The translations under genes were made by a program, and so were the position numbers. Positions 44,850 through 54,185 of a DNA stretch of 64,000 nt are shown one piece after another. Source of the DNA: a bacterium (GTDB lineage Bacteria > Zhuqueibacterota > Zhuqueibacteria > Zhuqueibacterales > Zhuqueibacteraceae); the NCBI GenBank assembly GCA_023150945.1, contig JAKLJX010000007.1:248001-312000 (forward strand). The letters run 5' to 3'. The notes beneath the pieces were generated by a model. It was not told the origin of the DNA and made no database searches. It saw only the letters and a program-made list of their open reading frames with translations. Position 1 is the first letter of the stretch. Each line of letters starts with the position of its first letter.

Positions 44850-45575
44850 CTAAATCGTCTTTGCCAAAACTGCTTCGGTCGCGGTGTCAAAGAGCAAGAT
44901 ACCCTCATGGGTGCCGTCCAATTGCCCGAGCAAAACGCCACGATCGTTCCAAACCGATGATCTGCCCGCGCTCGCAAAGCCGCTGCTCGCGCCGATGCAA
45001 TTCGCCATCACGACCGTCATCGCATATCGCGCTGCGATCGCGGCGAGGCGCGGCACCGCGTTCTCAACGCCACCGGCTGATTTTGCCACGCTGGCCAAAT
45101 AAACCGCCGCCCCGTTTTTGCCGGCACTTTCCGCATGCGCGGGCACGGACAGTTCGTAGCAGATTGCCGGCGCCAGCTTGACTTCGCCGCCGATCACAGC
45201 AAAGGAATTCTCGCCGCTGACAAAGAATTCATCTTCATCAGGGTGCAAATACTGCTTCGAATAGATTCGCCGGGGCTGGTGCGGTTGAAAAATAAGCAGG
45301 CTGATACAAATGCCTTCGCTTCTGGTCGGGATACCGATTGCGAGGGTCGCGTGACTGGAATCAGCAATCCGCTGAAAATCGTCAAAACGGCGGTCGTCCG
45401 GCGCGATTGCCAATTCCTTCGCCCGTTCCGGCTCGTAACCCGTTAGGGAGAGTTCCGGGAAAACGATCGTGTCCGCTCCATGGGAAAGCGCCAGATCGAT
45501 CAACCTTTTGTGCTTCGCGATGTTTGCCGGAATATCGCCTTGCACCGGCCGGAGTTGCGCCGCGCAGATTTTCAT
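44850..45575 (-). CDS. Carbon-nitrogen hydrolase (nitrilase superfamily)
   Basis: A 241-residue amidase-like enzyme with the full catalytic triad: Glu41 in VFPELSLTGYEPE, Lys107 in IYSKQYLHPDE and Cys139 in AICYELSVP. The N-terminus MKICAAQLRPVQGDI is classic for the family. Related proteins hydrolyse amides such as omega-amino or N-carbamyl compounds; the exact substrate is open. AGAGGA sits six bases before the ATG. It is separated by 9 bp from the ParB-domain gene upstream, so both are probably one transcript. Confidence 0.93.
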   Translation of the reverse strand: MKICAAQLRPVQGDIPANIAKHKRLIDLALSHGADTIVFPELSLTGYEPERAKELAIAPDDRRFDDFQRIADSSHATLAIGIPTRSEGICISLLIFQPHQPRRIYSKQYLHPDEDEFFVSGENSFAVIGGEVKLAPAICYELSVPAHAESAGKNGAAVYLASVAKSAGGVENAVPRLAAIAARYAMTVVMANCIGASSGFASAGRSSVWNDRGVLLGQLDGTHEGILLFDTATEAVLAKTI

Positions 45576-45584
45576 TTTTTCCTC

Positions 45585-46586
45585 TCAGAAATCCTCTTCC
45601 GCCGGCTGGCCCTCGGCCTGCAACAGCGCGAACAATTTCTGCCAAAGGCCTTTGCGTTCGGCTTCGTTGAGCGTCTGGAGTACGGAGGCAACTTCCTCGG
45701 GCGCGCGGGCGCGAAAGGAGACGGTGAGATCATCGCCTGCGAAATATCGCGGCGGCTTGATGTCCAGCCGGTGGCCGCCTGCCAGCAGCTTCGCCAGATC
45801 CTCGAAGCGTTCCTCCCGGCTGCTGAGCTGGGGGAAACGCTCACGGTGGAGCAGCGTGCGCAACTCGTGCGTGCGCTGGCGCGGTGACCAATCATCGCGC
45901 AGGAAAATCTCCCTGACTTCGGGCCGCTCAAACACCTCGAGCACGCGCGTCCCGTGGCGCGCGGCCAGGCCGGCGGCGTTTTCGATGATCTCCCGCGCCT
46001 CCCGCAGCGGAATTCTCTGCGTGCCGAACAGATGCTCCGCCGCCGCTCGGCGATCTTCGGGCGGCAGGGGCCGCAGCAAATCCGCGTGTTGCGGCGTGAG
46101 GCGGCCGGCGGCAATGTCCTCCTGCTGCGCGGCGGGAAATTCCTTGAGGAAAAGATGGCTCTCGACCGCGGCGGCGGTGGCGGGCAGGCCGAGCAATGGG
46201 CAAATCTCGTTTTGCAGGCGCTCGACGTCGCCCTGCCACAACTCGGCGAAGCGCTGCAACACCCGCGATTTCTCCAGCGCGTTGAGCGGCCGGCTACCGG
46301 CCTTCTCGTGCAGGCTCAGCCACAGAAGTTGCTCGCGGCTCTGGGGCGGCTGCACGATGGCCGGAATCTCCTGCCAGCCCAATTCCCGGCAGGCGAGCAC
46401 GCGGCGCACGCCGATAATGAGCCGGAATCTCTTCTTGAGCGGCGTCACCACCACCGGCTGCTGCAAACCGATCGCGGCGATCGACTCCTTCACCGGGCCG
46501 GGCGCAAACGGGTAGGTGAAAATGAACTCATCCCAGCCTGCGGAGCTGAGATCGATGTGGACGAGGGCAATATTTTCTATTTGCAT
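45585..46586 (-). CDS. ParB-like nuclease-domain protein
   Basis: A 333-residue protein with an N-terminal ParB/Srx-like domain (about 1-85): KESIAAIGLQQPVVV and the LIIGVRRVLACRELGW box equivalent to the GERRxRA CTP-binding motif. A helical middle section follows (ALEKSRVLQRFAELWQ, a probable helix-turn-helix) and a C-terminal region rich in Arg and Glu. It is not obviously a chromosome-segregation ParB, since no ParA gene is adjacent. It may be a DNA-binding regulator. The ATG has only a weak ribosome site. Confidence 0.8.
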   Translation of the reverse strand: MQIENIALVHIDLSSAGWDEFIFTYPFAPGPVKESIAAIGLQQPVVVTPLKKRFRLIIGVRRVLACRELGWQEIPAIVQPPQSREQLLWLSLHEKAGSRPLNALEKSRVLQRFAELWQGDVERLQNEICPLLGLPATAAAVESHLFLKEFPAAQQEDIAAGRLTPQHADLLRPLPPEDRRAAAEHLFGTQRIPLREAREIIENAAGLAARHGTRVLEVFERPEVREIFLRDDWSPRQRTHELRTLLHRERFPQLSSREERFEDLAKLLAGGHRLDIKPPRYFAGDDLTVSFRARAPEEVASVLQTLNEAERKGLWQKLFALLQAEGQPAEEDF

Positions 46587-47096
46587 AGTTCTTCATGGTT
46601 GGCACGGAGAAATTAAGAAAGTTGGGGAAACATACAAGCGGAAGATGGCAGGATGGAGAGTAGTCAGGTGGGAGGTTGAATTGATGATGACCCTGCAGTG
46701 TGATCACCTCAGCAGGCGCATTCTCCAAGGCGGAAAAATCGACGGCTCTTCGCCGGTCTCGCTGTACTATTCTTCGAGATGATTGCCAGGCCTGTCCACT
46801 TGCTCGGCTCCGCCCGCGCGGCCAGCACAGCCGAAGCGCCCGATGCTCTGTCATGATCAACAAGACCATCCTTCCTTACGCAACGCGGAGGAGGCGCAAC
46901 CCAGTGGATAGACCCGGTGGAAGCGGAATCGACGAAGGCGGGTGTGAGAACTCCCTCCATGCTTGATGCAAGTCCCCCGGTCTGCTCGCCTTGCTTGGAA
47001 ACTCTTTGCTTTTCTTGCAGCAGTTGCGCTTTTTGTGGCACATCCTCCTTGCGAAAAGAAAACAAGGCAACCACCCTGAGAGAAGACAGCCTCTAT
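46587..47096. other. Divergent intergenic region
   Basis: This 510-bp stretch lies between the minus-strand ParB-domain gene and the plus-strand SLC13 transporter. An open frame runs into the transporter gene but its text is Cys- and Ser-rich and non-coding in character. No convincing promoter or RNA could be picked out. Confidence 0.4.
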
Positions 47097-48875
47097 ATGA
47101 CCTTCGAAATCGCCTTCGTTCTCGCTCTCGTCGTCATCGCCGTCGTCCTTTTCGCCACCGAGAGGCTGCCGGTCGATCTGGTGGCACTGCTGGTGATGGG
47201 CACGCTGCTGGTGAGCGGCATCATTTCGCCGGAGCAGGGCATCGCCGGCTTCAGCAACACTGCCACCGTCACAGTCGGCGCCATGTTCGTGCTCAGCGCC
47301 GGCTTGTTCAAAACCGGCGCGGTAAATCATCTCGGCCGCGTCTTGAGCCGGCTCTTCAAACTCAATCTTTGGCTGGCGTTGATCGTGACCATGCTCCTCG
47401 CCGGTGGCTTGTCAGCCTTCATCAACAACACGCCGGTGGTTGCGATTTTCTTGCCGCTTCTGCTCGGTGTCGCGCGCGATCTCGGTGTCAGCCCTTCGAA
47501 ACTGTTGATGCCGCTGTCGTTCGCCTCGATGTTCGGCGGTGTGTGCACGCTGATCGGCACCTCCACAAATATTTTGGTCAGCGCCATCGCCGAGCGCCAC
47601 GGCCAGCCGGCTTTCGGCATGTTCGAGTTCACGCCGATGGGTGCAATCTTTTTCGCAGCCGGCATACTGTATATGATCTTTATCGGCATCCGCTTGATTC
47701 CCGACCGCCGCGGCAAGGGTGATCTCATGCAAACCTTTGGCATGGGCGATTATTTGATCGACGTGGTGCTGCTACCGGAGGCGGAATCGGTCGGCAAATC
47801 CGTGGCGGATTCGCCTTTGGTCAAAGATCTCGATCTTGATATTCTGGAAGTGCAGCGCGAGGACCGGCTGATTCCCCTTCCCACCGCGGCAACCGTGCTG
47901 CAGGCCAACGATGTGTTGCGCGTGCGCTGCGAAATCGAAAAGATAAAACAACTGCAGGAACGCAAGGGCATTATTCTGAAGCCGGAAATCAAATGGCGCG
48001 ATGAGGAGCTGGAGTCGGAGGAAGCGATGTTGGTGGAAGCCGTGATCGCGCCCAATTCCTTGTTGGACGGCAAGACGTTGAGGGACATCCGCTTCCGCAA
48101 TTATTTCGGCGGCACGGTGCTGGCCTTGCGCCATCGCGGCGCCACCGTGCATGAAAAGATGGAAAGCACCACCCTGCGCGCGGGCGACGTATTGTTAGTG
48201 AAGATTCGGCGCGATCATCTCATTCACCTCGAGGAGCATGAAGCCTTCCTGGTGGTTTCCGAGGTTGGTCTGCCCACGTTTCGCAAGAGCAAGGCTCTCC
48301 CTGCAATAGCGATCGTCGCGGGCGTTGTGCTCGCCGCCGCGTTCAACATTATACCGATTGTCAGCAGTGCCATTGCCGGCGCCATCTTGATGATTCTGGT
48401 CGGCTGTCTTGATTTGGAGGAAGCTTACAAAGCCATTGAATGGAAGGTGATCTTCCTGCTGGCCGGTGTGCTCTCGCTCGGCGCAGCGTTGGAGAAAACC
48501 GGCGCGGCGCAGGTGGTGTCTTCGGTCATGATCAATGCGATCGGCGCGTGGGGGCCGGTCGCCGTGGTGGCGGCGTTTTATCTGCTCACCTCGCTGTTGA
48601 CGGAAACGATGTCGAACAACGCCACCGCCGCCCTGCTCGCGCCCATCGCCATCATCACCGCCGATTCGCTCGGCGTTGATTCCCGGCCGTTCCTGATGGC
48701 GGTGACCTTTGCCGCCTCGGCGAGTTTCATGACGCCGGTTGGTTACCAAACCAACACGCTGATTTACGGCCCGGGGCAATATAAATTTGCCGATTTCCTC
48801 AAGATTGGAACGCCGTTGAATGTTCTGTTTTGGCTGTTGGCGACTGTGCTGATTCCGCAATTTTGGCCATTCTAA
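47097..48875 (+). CDS. SLC13-family (DASS) anion transporter with two TrkA-C domains
   Basis: A 592-residue integral membrane protein. The start at [19 protein letters not shown] begins a first half-transporter with [35 protein letters not shown] and [15 protein letters not shown]. Two cytosolic RCK_C-type segments follow ([19 protein letters not shown] and [20 protein letters not shown]). The second half carries [38 protein letters not shown] and [18 protein letters not shown]. This layout is the same as YbhI-like or sulfate/dicarboxylate sodium-linked transporters. A GAGAGAAG sits upstream. A deleted relative of this gene occurs at 50277. Confidence 0.94.
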   Translation: MTFEIAFVLALVVIAVVLFATERLPVDLVALLVMGTLLVSGIISPEQGIAGFSNTATVTVGAMFVLSAGLFKTGAVNHLGRVLSRLFKLNLWLALIVTMLLAGGLSAFINNTPVVAIFLPLLLGVARDLGVSPSKLLMPLSFASMFGGVCTLIGTSTNILVSAIAERHGQPAFGMFEFTPMGAIFFAAGILYMIFIGIRLIPDRRGKGDLMQTFGMGDYLIDVVLLPEAESVGKSVADSPLVKDLDLDILEVQREDRLIPLPTAATVLQANDVLRVRCEIEKIKQLQERKGIILKPEIKWRDEELESEEAMLVEAVIAPNSLLDGKTLRDIRFRNYFGGTVLALRHRGATVHEKMESTTLRAGDVLLVKIRRDHLIHLEEHEAFLVVSEVGLPTFRKSKALPAIAIVAGVVLAAAFNIIPIVSSAIAGAILMILVGCLDLEEAYKAIEWKVIFLLAGVLSLGAALEKTGAAQVVSSVMINAIGAWGPVAVVAAFYLLTSLLTETMSNNATAALLAPIAIITADSLGVDSRPFLMAVTFAASASFMTPVGYQTNTLIYGPGQYKFADFLKIGTPLNVLFWLLATVLIPQFWPF

Positions 48876-49189
48876 TAAAGAAGGTGTGAAGCCCGGTTGG
48901 GGCAGAGCGTCCACGTGCGGCGGCCGTTTTTCCAGGGTTTGTAGGGAATTGGTGGCCACGCATACGGCGCCGCTGCGGCTTCGGAGGTCGAAGTGGTGCT
49001 CCTTCGCCTCTCCCGGCTGATGCCGATGCGGCGCAAAATCCAGAGCATGTTGTCACCCAGCCTTTCAGCCCGGCCCTCTCTGGGCCTTGGTCTGCAACGC
49101 AGGCAGGCAAGCTGCCTGCGCTGCTGCAACCTGACCTGAAAGCAGCCCATTCCCAAGCTCCAGTTTTCAACACAATGGAGAAATAAATC
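48876..49189. other. Intergenic region with hairpin
   Basis: No gene supported. A 9-bp stem, CGCAGGCAG (49098-49106) and CTGCCTGCG (49112-49120), with a 5-base loop lies 70 bp before the next start codon and could form in that leader RNA. There is no T-run. Confidence 0.4.
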
Positions 49190-50275
49190 ATGAATCGTAA
49201 CGACATTCAATTCCTGCAATCCCAGCGCGGCTATCCGGCGCTGTCGATTTTGGTGCCGACGCACCGCCGCTTCCCCGAGAATCGCCAGGACGCGATCCGA
49301 GTCAAGAATTTGGTGAAACAAGCCGGCGAGCGTTTGCTCTCCGAATTTTCCAAGCGCGAGGTGGAGCCGCTGTTGTCGCGCCTGGAAGCCCTGGCGGCGG
49401 AGATTGATTACAACTACGCGCTGGACGGCCTCGCCCTGTTCGTGAATCAAGACCTGGCACAGAAGTTTTATCTGCCGTTTCAGGTCAAAGAGCGCGTGGT
49501 GGTGGATCAAACGTTTGCGACGCGCGATTTGGTACACGCGCTCAACCGCAGCCCGCACTATTGGGTGCTCGTGCTCAGCGAGCAATCTACGCGACTGTAC
49601 GAGGCTTGGCGCGATACCTTGATTGAAGTTGACGCCAATGGTTTTCCCATGGCCTACGAAGGCCCGGGAGTAACCGAACCCATGCCTGGCGGCCGCGGCG
49701 TAAACAAATCGGCCTATCGGGACGAACGCCATCGCCAATTCTTCCGGCAGGTGGATGCCGCCTTCAAAAAAGCCGCGAAAGCCGATCCCCTGCCGCTGGT
49801 GGTGACGGGTGTCGACCGCCATCTGGCTTTTTTCGATGAAGTGTCATCCCACCAAAGTTTGCTGGCCGCAACGCTCACCGGCAGTCACGACAAAACGCCG
49901 GCGCATGAATTGGCCAAGCTGGTTTGGCCTTTGATGCAGGAACATCTGGCGAGCCAACGCCGGGAAGTTTTGCAGGAGCTGGAAGCGGCAGTCAAAGCGG
50001 GCAAACACGCTTCCGGCATAGACACGGCGTGGCGCATGGCGCACGAAGGCCGCGGCGCGGTTTTACTGGTGGAAGAAGATTTTCACTACGCCGCGCGCGT
50101 CGACGCGAGCGGCTGGCGCTTGACGCCGGTGAGCGAATTGGCGGGACCCGAAGTGTTTGATGACGCTGTGGATGAACTGATCGAAGCCGTGCTCGGCAAA
50201 AGCGGCAGAGTCGTGTTCGTCGAAAACAGCGCGCTGGCTGCGCACCAGCGCCTGGCGATGATTTTGCGGTATTGA
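49190..50275 (+). CDS. Bacterial archaeo-eukaryotic release factor-like protein (baeRF family)
   Basis: A 361-residue protein similar to the eRF1-like baeRF families, some of which act as ribosome hibernation factors. Landmarks: the start IQFLQSQRGYPALSILVPTHR, IDYNYALDGLALFVN, LVLSEQSTRLYEAW, LPLVVTGVDRHLAFFDEV and the C-terminal GRGAVLLVEEDFHYAAR with GRVVFVENSAL. It probably binds the ribosome or RNA in stressed cells; that role is by family only. GGAG lies upstream of the ATG. A GGRGVNKSAYRDERHRQFF motif at about 166-184 is a likely loop equivalent to the release-factor active loop. Cytosolic. Confidence 0.88.
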   Translation: MNRNDIQFLQSQRGYPALSILVPTHRRFPENRQDAIRVKNLVKQAGERLLSEFSKREVEPLLSRLEALAAEIDYNYALDGLALFVNQDLAQKFYLPFQVKERVVVDQTFATRDLVHALNRSPHYWVLVLSEQSTRLYEAWRDTLIEVDANGFPMAYEGPGVTEPMPGGRGVNKSAYRDERHRQFFRQVDAAFKKAAKADPLPLVVTGVDRHLAFFDEVSSHQSLLAATLTGSHDKTPAHELAKLVWPLMQEHLASQRREVLQELEAAVKAGKHASGIDTAWRMAHEGRGAVLLVEEDFHYAARVDASGWRLTPVSELAGPEVFDDAVDELIEAVLGKSGRVVFVENSALAAHQRLAMILRY

Positions 50276-50276
50276 C

Positions 50277-50420
50277 ATGACCGTCGAATTCGCCTTCGTT
50301 CTCGACCTCGTCGCCCTCGCCGTTGTTCTTTTCGCCATCATGCAGTTGCCGGTCGCTCGCGGCATTTTTTGTGACGACGGTTTTGACCAACATCTTGTCT
50401 GCCAACGCCACGCGGCGTAA
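50277..50420 (+). pseudogene. Internally deleted remnant of an SLC13 transporter gene
   Basis: The first 26 codons read MTVEFAFVLDLVALAVVLF then AIMQLPV, nearly the same as the start of the intact SLC13 gene at 47097. The sequence then jumps, in a shifted frame, to AFFVTTVLTNILSANAT, which resembles the later [13 protein letters not shown] segment of the same family. The two homologous ends are therefore joined with about 500 codons missing. The stop is TAA at 50418-50420. After this, up to 50787, only non-coding text and a short repeat motif are visible. It lies 1 bp after the baeRF stop. Confidence 0.7.
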
Positions 50421-50678
50421 TCTGTTCAGGCAATGCGAAGTGTGCGGGCGGGGATCGATCACCAAAGTCGAACCCAAGGCGTCCTGAAGATTGGGCGTGG
50501 CCTTCAAGTGAAGCTCTGTGACGCCCATCTCGCACCTCGGCCCCAATTAAGCATGATTAGGACTCTAGCCGGACCATCGACAACGCCGGCGAATTTCTGA
50601 TGATCGAAGCCGCGCTCAGCGGCGCCGCCATGAAACCCGCGCTGCGGGTTTAAAAGGGAGAGGGCAGAATAATGGATC

Positions 50679-50690
50679 GGCAGAATGATT
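50679..50690 (+). repeat. 12-bp repeat motif upstream of the P-type ATPase
   Basis: GGCAGAATGATT followed by T7. The same 12 bases occur at 53526-53537 and, inverted, at 53564-53575, flanking the P-type ATPase gene. A shorter near-copy, GGCAGAATAATGG, starts near 50663. Confidence 0.6.
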
Positions 50691-50787
50691 TTTTTTAATC
50701 AAATCAACCGCTTACATTTTTCTCCCATTCATCTTTCTGTCATTCAAACGTTTTTTAGCAGGGTGAATTATCGAATTGCCAGGAAAA

Positions 50788-53535
50788 ATGAAAACCAACA
50801 AACCCCATCGTCCTCGCGCGCAACGCGGGGAAGCCTCTGCCCGCTCACTCGCTTGGCACGCCCTTGCGGAAGAAGCGGTATATCACAAGCTCCAAGCCAG
50901 CGAGCAAGGCCTCAACCCGGAGCAGGTGGAAGAGCGGCTGCATGAATTCGGCAGGAACATCCTGCCCGCCAAGAAACCGCCCACTTTGCTGCAAGTGGTG
51001 CTGCACCAGTTCACCAGCCCGTTGATCTACATTCTGCTGATCGCCGGCGTCGTGGCTCTGGCCATCGGTGACGTCAAAGACGCCGGTTTCATCTTCGCCG
51101 TCATTCTGCTCAACGCCGTCATCGGCACGGTGCAGGAGTGGCGCGCCGAGCAGAGCGCACACGCCCTGCAAACCCTGTTGAAGATCAAGGCACGCGTGCG
51201 CCGCGCCGAGCCCCAACAAACGATTCCAGCGGAAGAATTGGTTCCGGGCGACGTCGTTCTGCTCGAATCCGGCGACAAAGTTCCGGCAGATTTGCGCTTC
51301 GTGCAGGTCAACAACTTGACCATTGACGAAGCTTTTCTGACCGGCGAATCTCTTCCCGTGGAAAAAAGCCTGTCGCTGCTGCGCGAAGACACGCCGGTGA
51401 GCGACCGCAAAAACATGGGCTATGCCGGCGCCACCGTGGTCACCGGCCGCGGCCTCGGTCTCGTCGTCGCCACCGGTTCGCACACCGAGGTCGGAAAAAT
51501 CGCGCGCTCCCTCACCGAAAAAGAAGGCGCCAAACCGCCGCTGGTCATTCGCATGGAGCGGTTCGCCCGCCAAGTCAGCCTGATCGTGCTGGTGTTCGCC
51601 GTTCTGCTGGGCCTGCTCTCAGTCTCGCGCGGCGTCGAATTTCGTGACGTTTTCTTTTTGATGATCGCCATGGCGGTCTCGGCCATTCCCGAAGGCCTGC
51701 CGGTGGCGATGACCGTGGCGCTCTCGCTCGCCACCGGCCGCATGGCCAAGCGGCAAGTGATCGTGCGCAAGCTCATGGCGGTGGAAAGTCTGGGCAGTTG
51801 CACCACCATTGCCAGCGACAAAACCGGCACCCTAACCGTGAACCAGCAAACCGTGAAATTGATCGTGTTCCCCGAGGGCACGCGCGTGCAGATCAGCGGC
51901 CAGGGTTACAACGACGAAGGCGAAGCCAGCCGCGAGGACGGCGGCTCAATTGACGAAGCCTTGCAGGCGCGCTTGCTCGGCCTGACAAGAGCTGGCGTGC
52001 TGTGCAACGAAGCCTCGCTCGCCAACGAAAACGGAACTTGGAAACACAGCGGCGATGCCATGGATGTCGCCCTGCTGGCGCTGGGGCGAAAACTGAATCT
52101 GAATCCGGACGACGAACGCCGGCAGTTCCCGATTGCCGCCGAGATCCCGTTTGAATCTGAAAAGCGCTACGCCGCCACCGCCTATCGCAACAACGGCAAA
52201 ATTGAAGTCGCCGTGAAGGGCGGCGTCGAAGCGGTATTGCCTTTCTGCACTCGCATGTCAACCGCCTCCGGCGACCAGCCGCTCGATGAAGACGGCCTTT
52301 TGCGCCAGGCGCAGGAAATGGCCGAGCATGGCTATCGCGTGCTCGTCATCGCCGGCGGCTCGCTCGCCGATGCCGTCAATGCGGCGCAATTTGACGAGTC
52401 GCAGTTGGCCGATCTCACGGTGTTGGGATTGGTGGGATTCATCGATCCGCTGCGTCCGGAAGTGCGCGATGCTGTTGCCGTCTCCCGGCAAGCCGGCGTG
52501 AAAGTGATCATGATCACCGGCGATCATCCGGCCACGGCGCTGGCCATCGCCAAAGAATTGCAGATTGCCGAATCGGTCGAGCAAGTGATCAGCGGGCAAG
52601 AGTTGGAAGAAATCGGTGGATATGACACGCCGGAATTTTACGAGCGCATCAAGCACGTCACGGTCTTTGCGCGCGTCACCCCGCAGCAGAAGCTGCACAT
52701 CGTGGAAGGCTTGGTGAAGGTGGGCGAATTTGTGGCGGTCACCGGCGACGGCGTCAACGACGCGCCCGCTTTGCGCCGCGCGAACATCGGCGTTGCCATG
52801 GGCTCCGGCACCGACATCGCCAAAGACACCGCGCTGATGATCGTGACTGATGACAACTTTGCCTCAATTGTATCCGGCATTGAAGAAGGGCGTTTCGCCT
52901 ATGCCAACGTGCGCAAAGTCACGCTACTGCTGATTTCCACCGGCGCCGCGGAGCTGATCCTGATTGGCGGCGCGACGCTCATGGGATTGCCGGCGCCATT
53001 GCTGGCTGTGCAAATTCTCTGGCTGAACTTGGTGACCAACGGCATTCAAGACGTGGCTTTGGCATTCGAAGCCGGCGAGAAGGGCGTCATGAGACTGCCG
53101 CCGCGCCGGCCCAGCGAGGGCATCTTCAACCGCAAAATGATCGAGCAGGTGCTGACCAGCGGCATCACCATGGCTTTGGTCTGTTTGGGCGCGTGGATCA
53201 TCCTGCTCAACCGCGGCTGGGAGGAAGCAATCGCCCGCAACGCGCTGCTCACGCTGCTGGTGCTCATGCAATTCTATCACGTGCTCAATTGCCGCTCGGA
53301 ATACCGCTCCGCCTTCCGCATTCCATTGCCCAATAACACCGTCTTGATGTTCGGCATGCTTGCGGCCTTCGGCATTCACGTGCTGGCGATGCACTGGCCG
53401 CCGCTGCAAGCGCTGCTGCGCACCAGCCCCCTGCCCCTCGAGCAGTGGCTGATTTTTGGCGCCATTGCTGCGGTGGTTATGGCCGTCATGGAAATTTACA
53501 AGCGGGTGAAGAAAATGCCATTGTTGGCAGAATGA
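50788..53535 (+). CDS. P2-type cation-transporting ATPase
   Basis: A 915-residue P-type ATPase of the Ca2+/Na+,K+ class. The start is placed at ATG 50788 (AGGA upstream). The N-terminal cation-ATPase domain precedes LTGESLPVEK (actuator domain), AVSAIPEGLPVAM (TM4), DKTGTLT with phosphorylated Asp344, the KRYAATAYR region (nucleotide domain), GDGVNDAPAL (hinge) and WLNLVTNGIQDVALAFE (TM6). The IPEGLP motif places it in P2, but the TNGIQD sequence differs from the TDGLPA of SERCA-like Ca pumps, so the ion is uncertain. Both ends lie next to copies of GGCAGAATGATT. Confidence 0.95.
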   Translation: MKTNKPHRPRAQRGEASARSLAWHALAEEAVYHKLQASEQGLNPEQVEERLHEFGRNILPAKKPPTLLQVVLHQFTSPLIYILLIAGVVALAIGDVKDAGFIFAVILLNAVIGTVQEWRAEQSAHALQTLLKIKARVRRAEPQQTIPAEELVPGDVVLLESGDKVPADLRFVQVNNLTIDEAFLTGESLPVEKSLSLLREDTPVSDRKNMGYAGATVVTGRGLGLVVATGSHTEVGKIARSLTEKEGAKPPLVIRMERFARQVSLIVLVFAVLLGLLSVSRGVEFRDVFFLMIAMAVSAIPEGLPVAMTVALSLATGRMAKRQVIVRKLMAVESLGSCTTIASDKTGTLTVNQQTVKLIVFPEGTRVQISGQGYNDEGEASREDGGSIDEALQARLLGLTRAGVLCNEASLANENGTWKHSGDAMDVALLALGRKLNLNPDDERRQFPIAAEIPFESEKRYAATAYRNNGKIEVAVKGGVEAVLPFCTRMSTASGDQPLDEDGLLRQAQEMAEHGYRVLVIAGGSLADAVNAAQFDESQLADLTVLGLVGFIDPLRPEVRDAVAVSRQAGVKVIMITGDHPATALAIAKELQIAESVEQVISGQELEEIGGYDTPEFYERIKHVTVFARVTPQQKLHIVEGLVKVGEFVAVTGDGVNDAPALRRANIGVAMGSGTDIAKDTALMIVTDDNFASIVSGIEEGRFAYANVRKVTLLLISTGAAELILIGGATLMGLPAPLLAVQILWLNLVTNGIQDVALAFEAGEKGVMRLPPRRPSEGIFNRKMIEQVLTSGITMALVCLGAWIILLNRGWEEAIARNALLTLLVLMQFYHVLNCRSEYRSAFRIPLPNNTVLMFGMLAAFGIHVLAMHWPPLQALLRTSPLPLEQWLIFGAIAAVVMAVMEIYKRVKKMPLLAE

Positions 53536-53579
53536 TTACAATTACAAAATTATCCTGCCGAACAATCATTCTGCCTTTT
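53526..53579 (+). terminator. Inverted-repeat terminator overlapping the ATPase stop
   Basis: GGCAGAATGATT (53526-53537, including the stop codon) and AATCATTCTGCC (53564-53575) form a perfect 12-bp stem around a 26-base loop, followed by TTTTA. The left arm is the same motif that occurs at 50679. Confidence 0.75.
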
Positions 53580-53669
53580 AAAAAGCTTTTGCTTTGTTGC
53601 TTTGATCAAAGTCGTTTTGTTCTGCAATTATTGAGAATTTCCATCGCATCTATTTCAGGGAATGAAACC

Positions 53670-54185
53670 ATGCGTCTTTCAGATCATTTTCGAATTCCGT
53701 TTCTTCTATCCTTCATAATTACAAGCGCTGCCATCGATGCCGTCCACGCCCAATATTTTGGCCGCAACAAAGTGCAGTACGAAAGCTTCGATTTCAAAGT
53801 TCTCAAAACAACGCATTTCGACATTTACTATTGTGCCGAAAAAGAGGAGGCGGTACAGCACGCGGCGCGCATGTCCGAGCGCTGGTACGCCCGCATGTCG
53901 CGCCTGCTGAATCACCAGCTCACCGGGAAGCAGCCGTTGATTCTTTACGCCAACCAGCCGCACTTCCAGCAAACCAACACCATTCAAGGCACGCTGGGAG
54001 AGGGAACCGGCGGCGTTACCGAGGCTTTCAAGCGCCGTATGGTGCAGCCGTTTGCCGCCTCGCTGGCAGAAACGGATCACGTGCTCGGACACGAGCTGGT
54101 GCATGCGTTTCAATTCGACCTCACCGGCGGCGGCAGCCCTGGCGCCGGATTCCGAGCGCCGAGCGCGCTGCGATTGCCGTTGTAG
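53670..54185 (+). pseudogene. Decayed peptidase/propeller/barrel gene, fragment 1 (peptidase MA-like)
   Basis: An exported protein start (MRLSDHFRIPFLLSFI, cleavage near VHA-QY) leads into a peptidase-MA-like zinc domain with VLGHELVHAFQFD (HExxH). The frame is closed by TAG at 54183-54185, precisely where relatives have Trp in LPLWFIEGMxEYL; the same frame continues after it with FIEGMSEYL. So the stop is a single nonsense change (TGG to TAG) rather than a frame change. TAG is used as a normal stop elsewhere, for example by pyk, so readthrough is unlikely. It lies 135 bp past the ATPase. Confidence 0.8.

Noticed and set aside
45585-46586. Chromosome-partition ParB near an origin
   Set aside because: No ParA gene, no parS-like repeats and no origin genes nearby; the ParB-like domain alone does not support it.
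53445-53669. Upstream extension of the decayed peptidase gene into the ATPase gene
   Set aside because: The region overlaps the ATPase in another frame; the signal peptide and ATG at 53670 mark the real start.
54183-54185. Possible recoding of TAG as an amino acid (stop readthrough)
   Set aside because: TAG ends intact genes here such as pyk, and further frame changes downstream point to decay instead.
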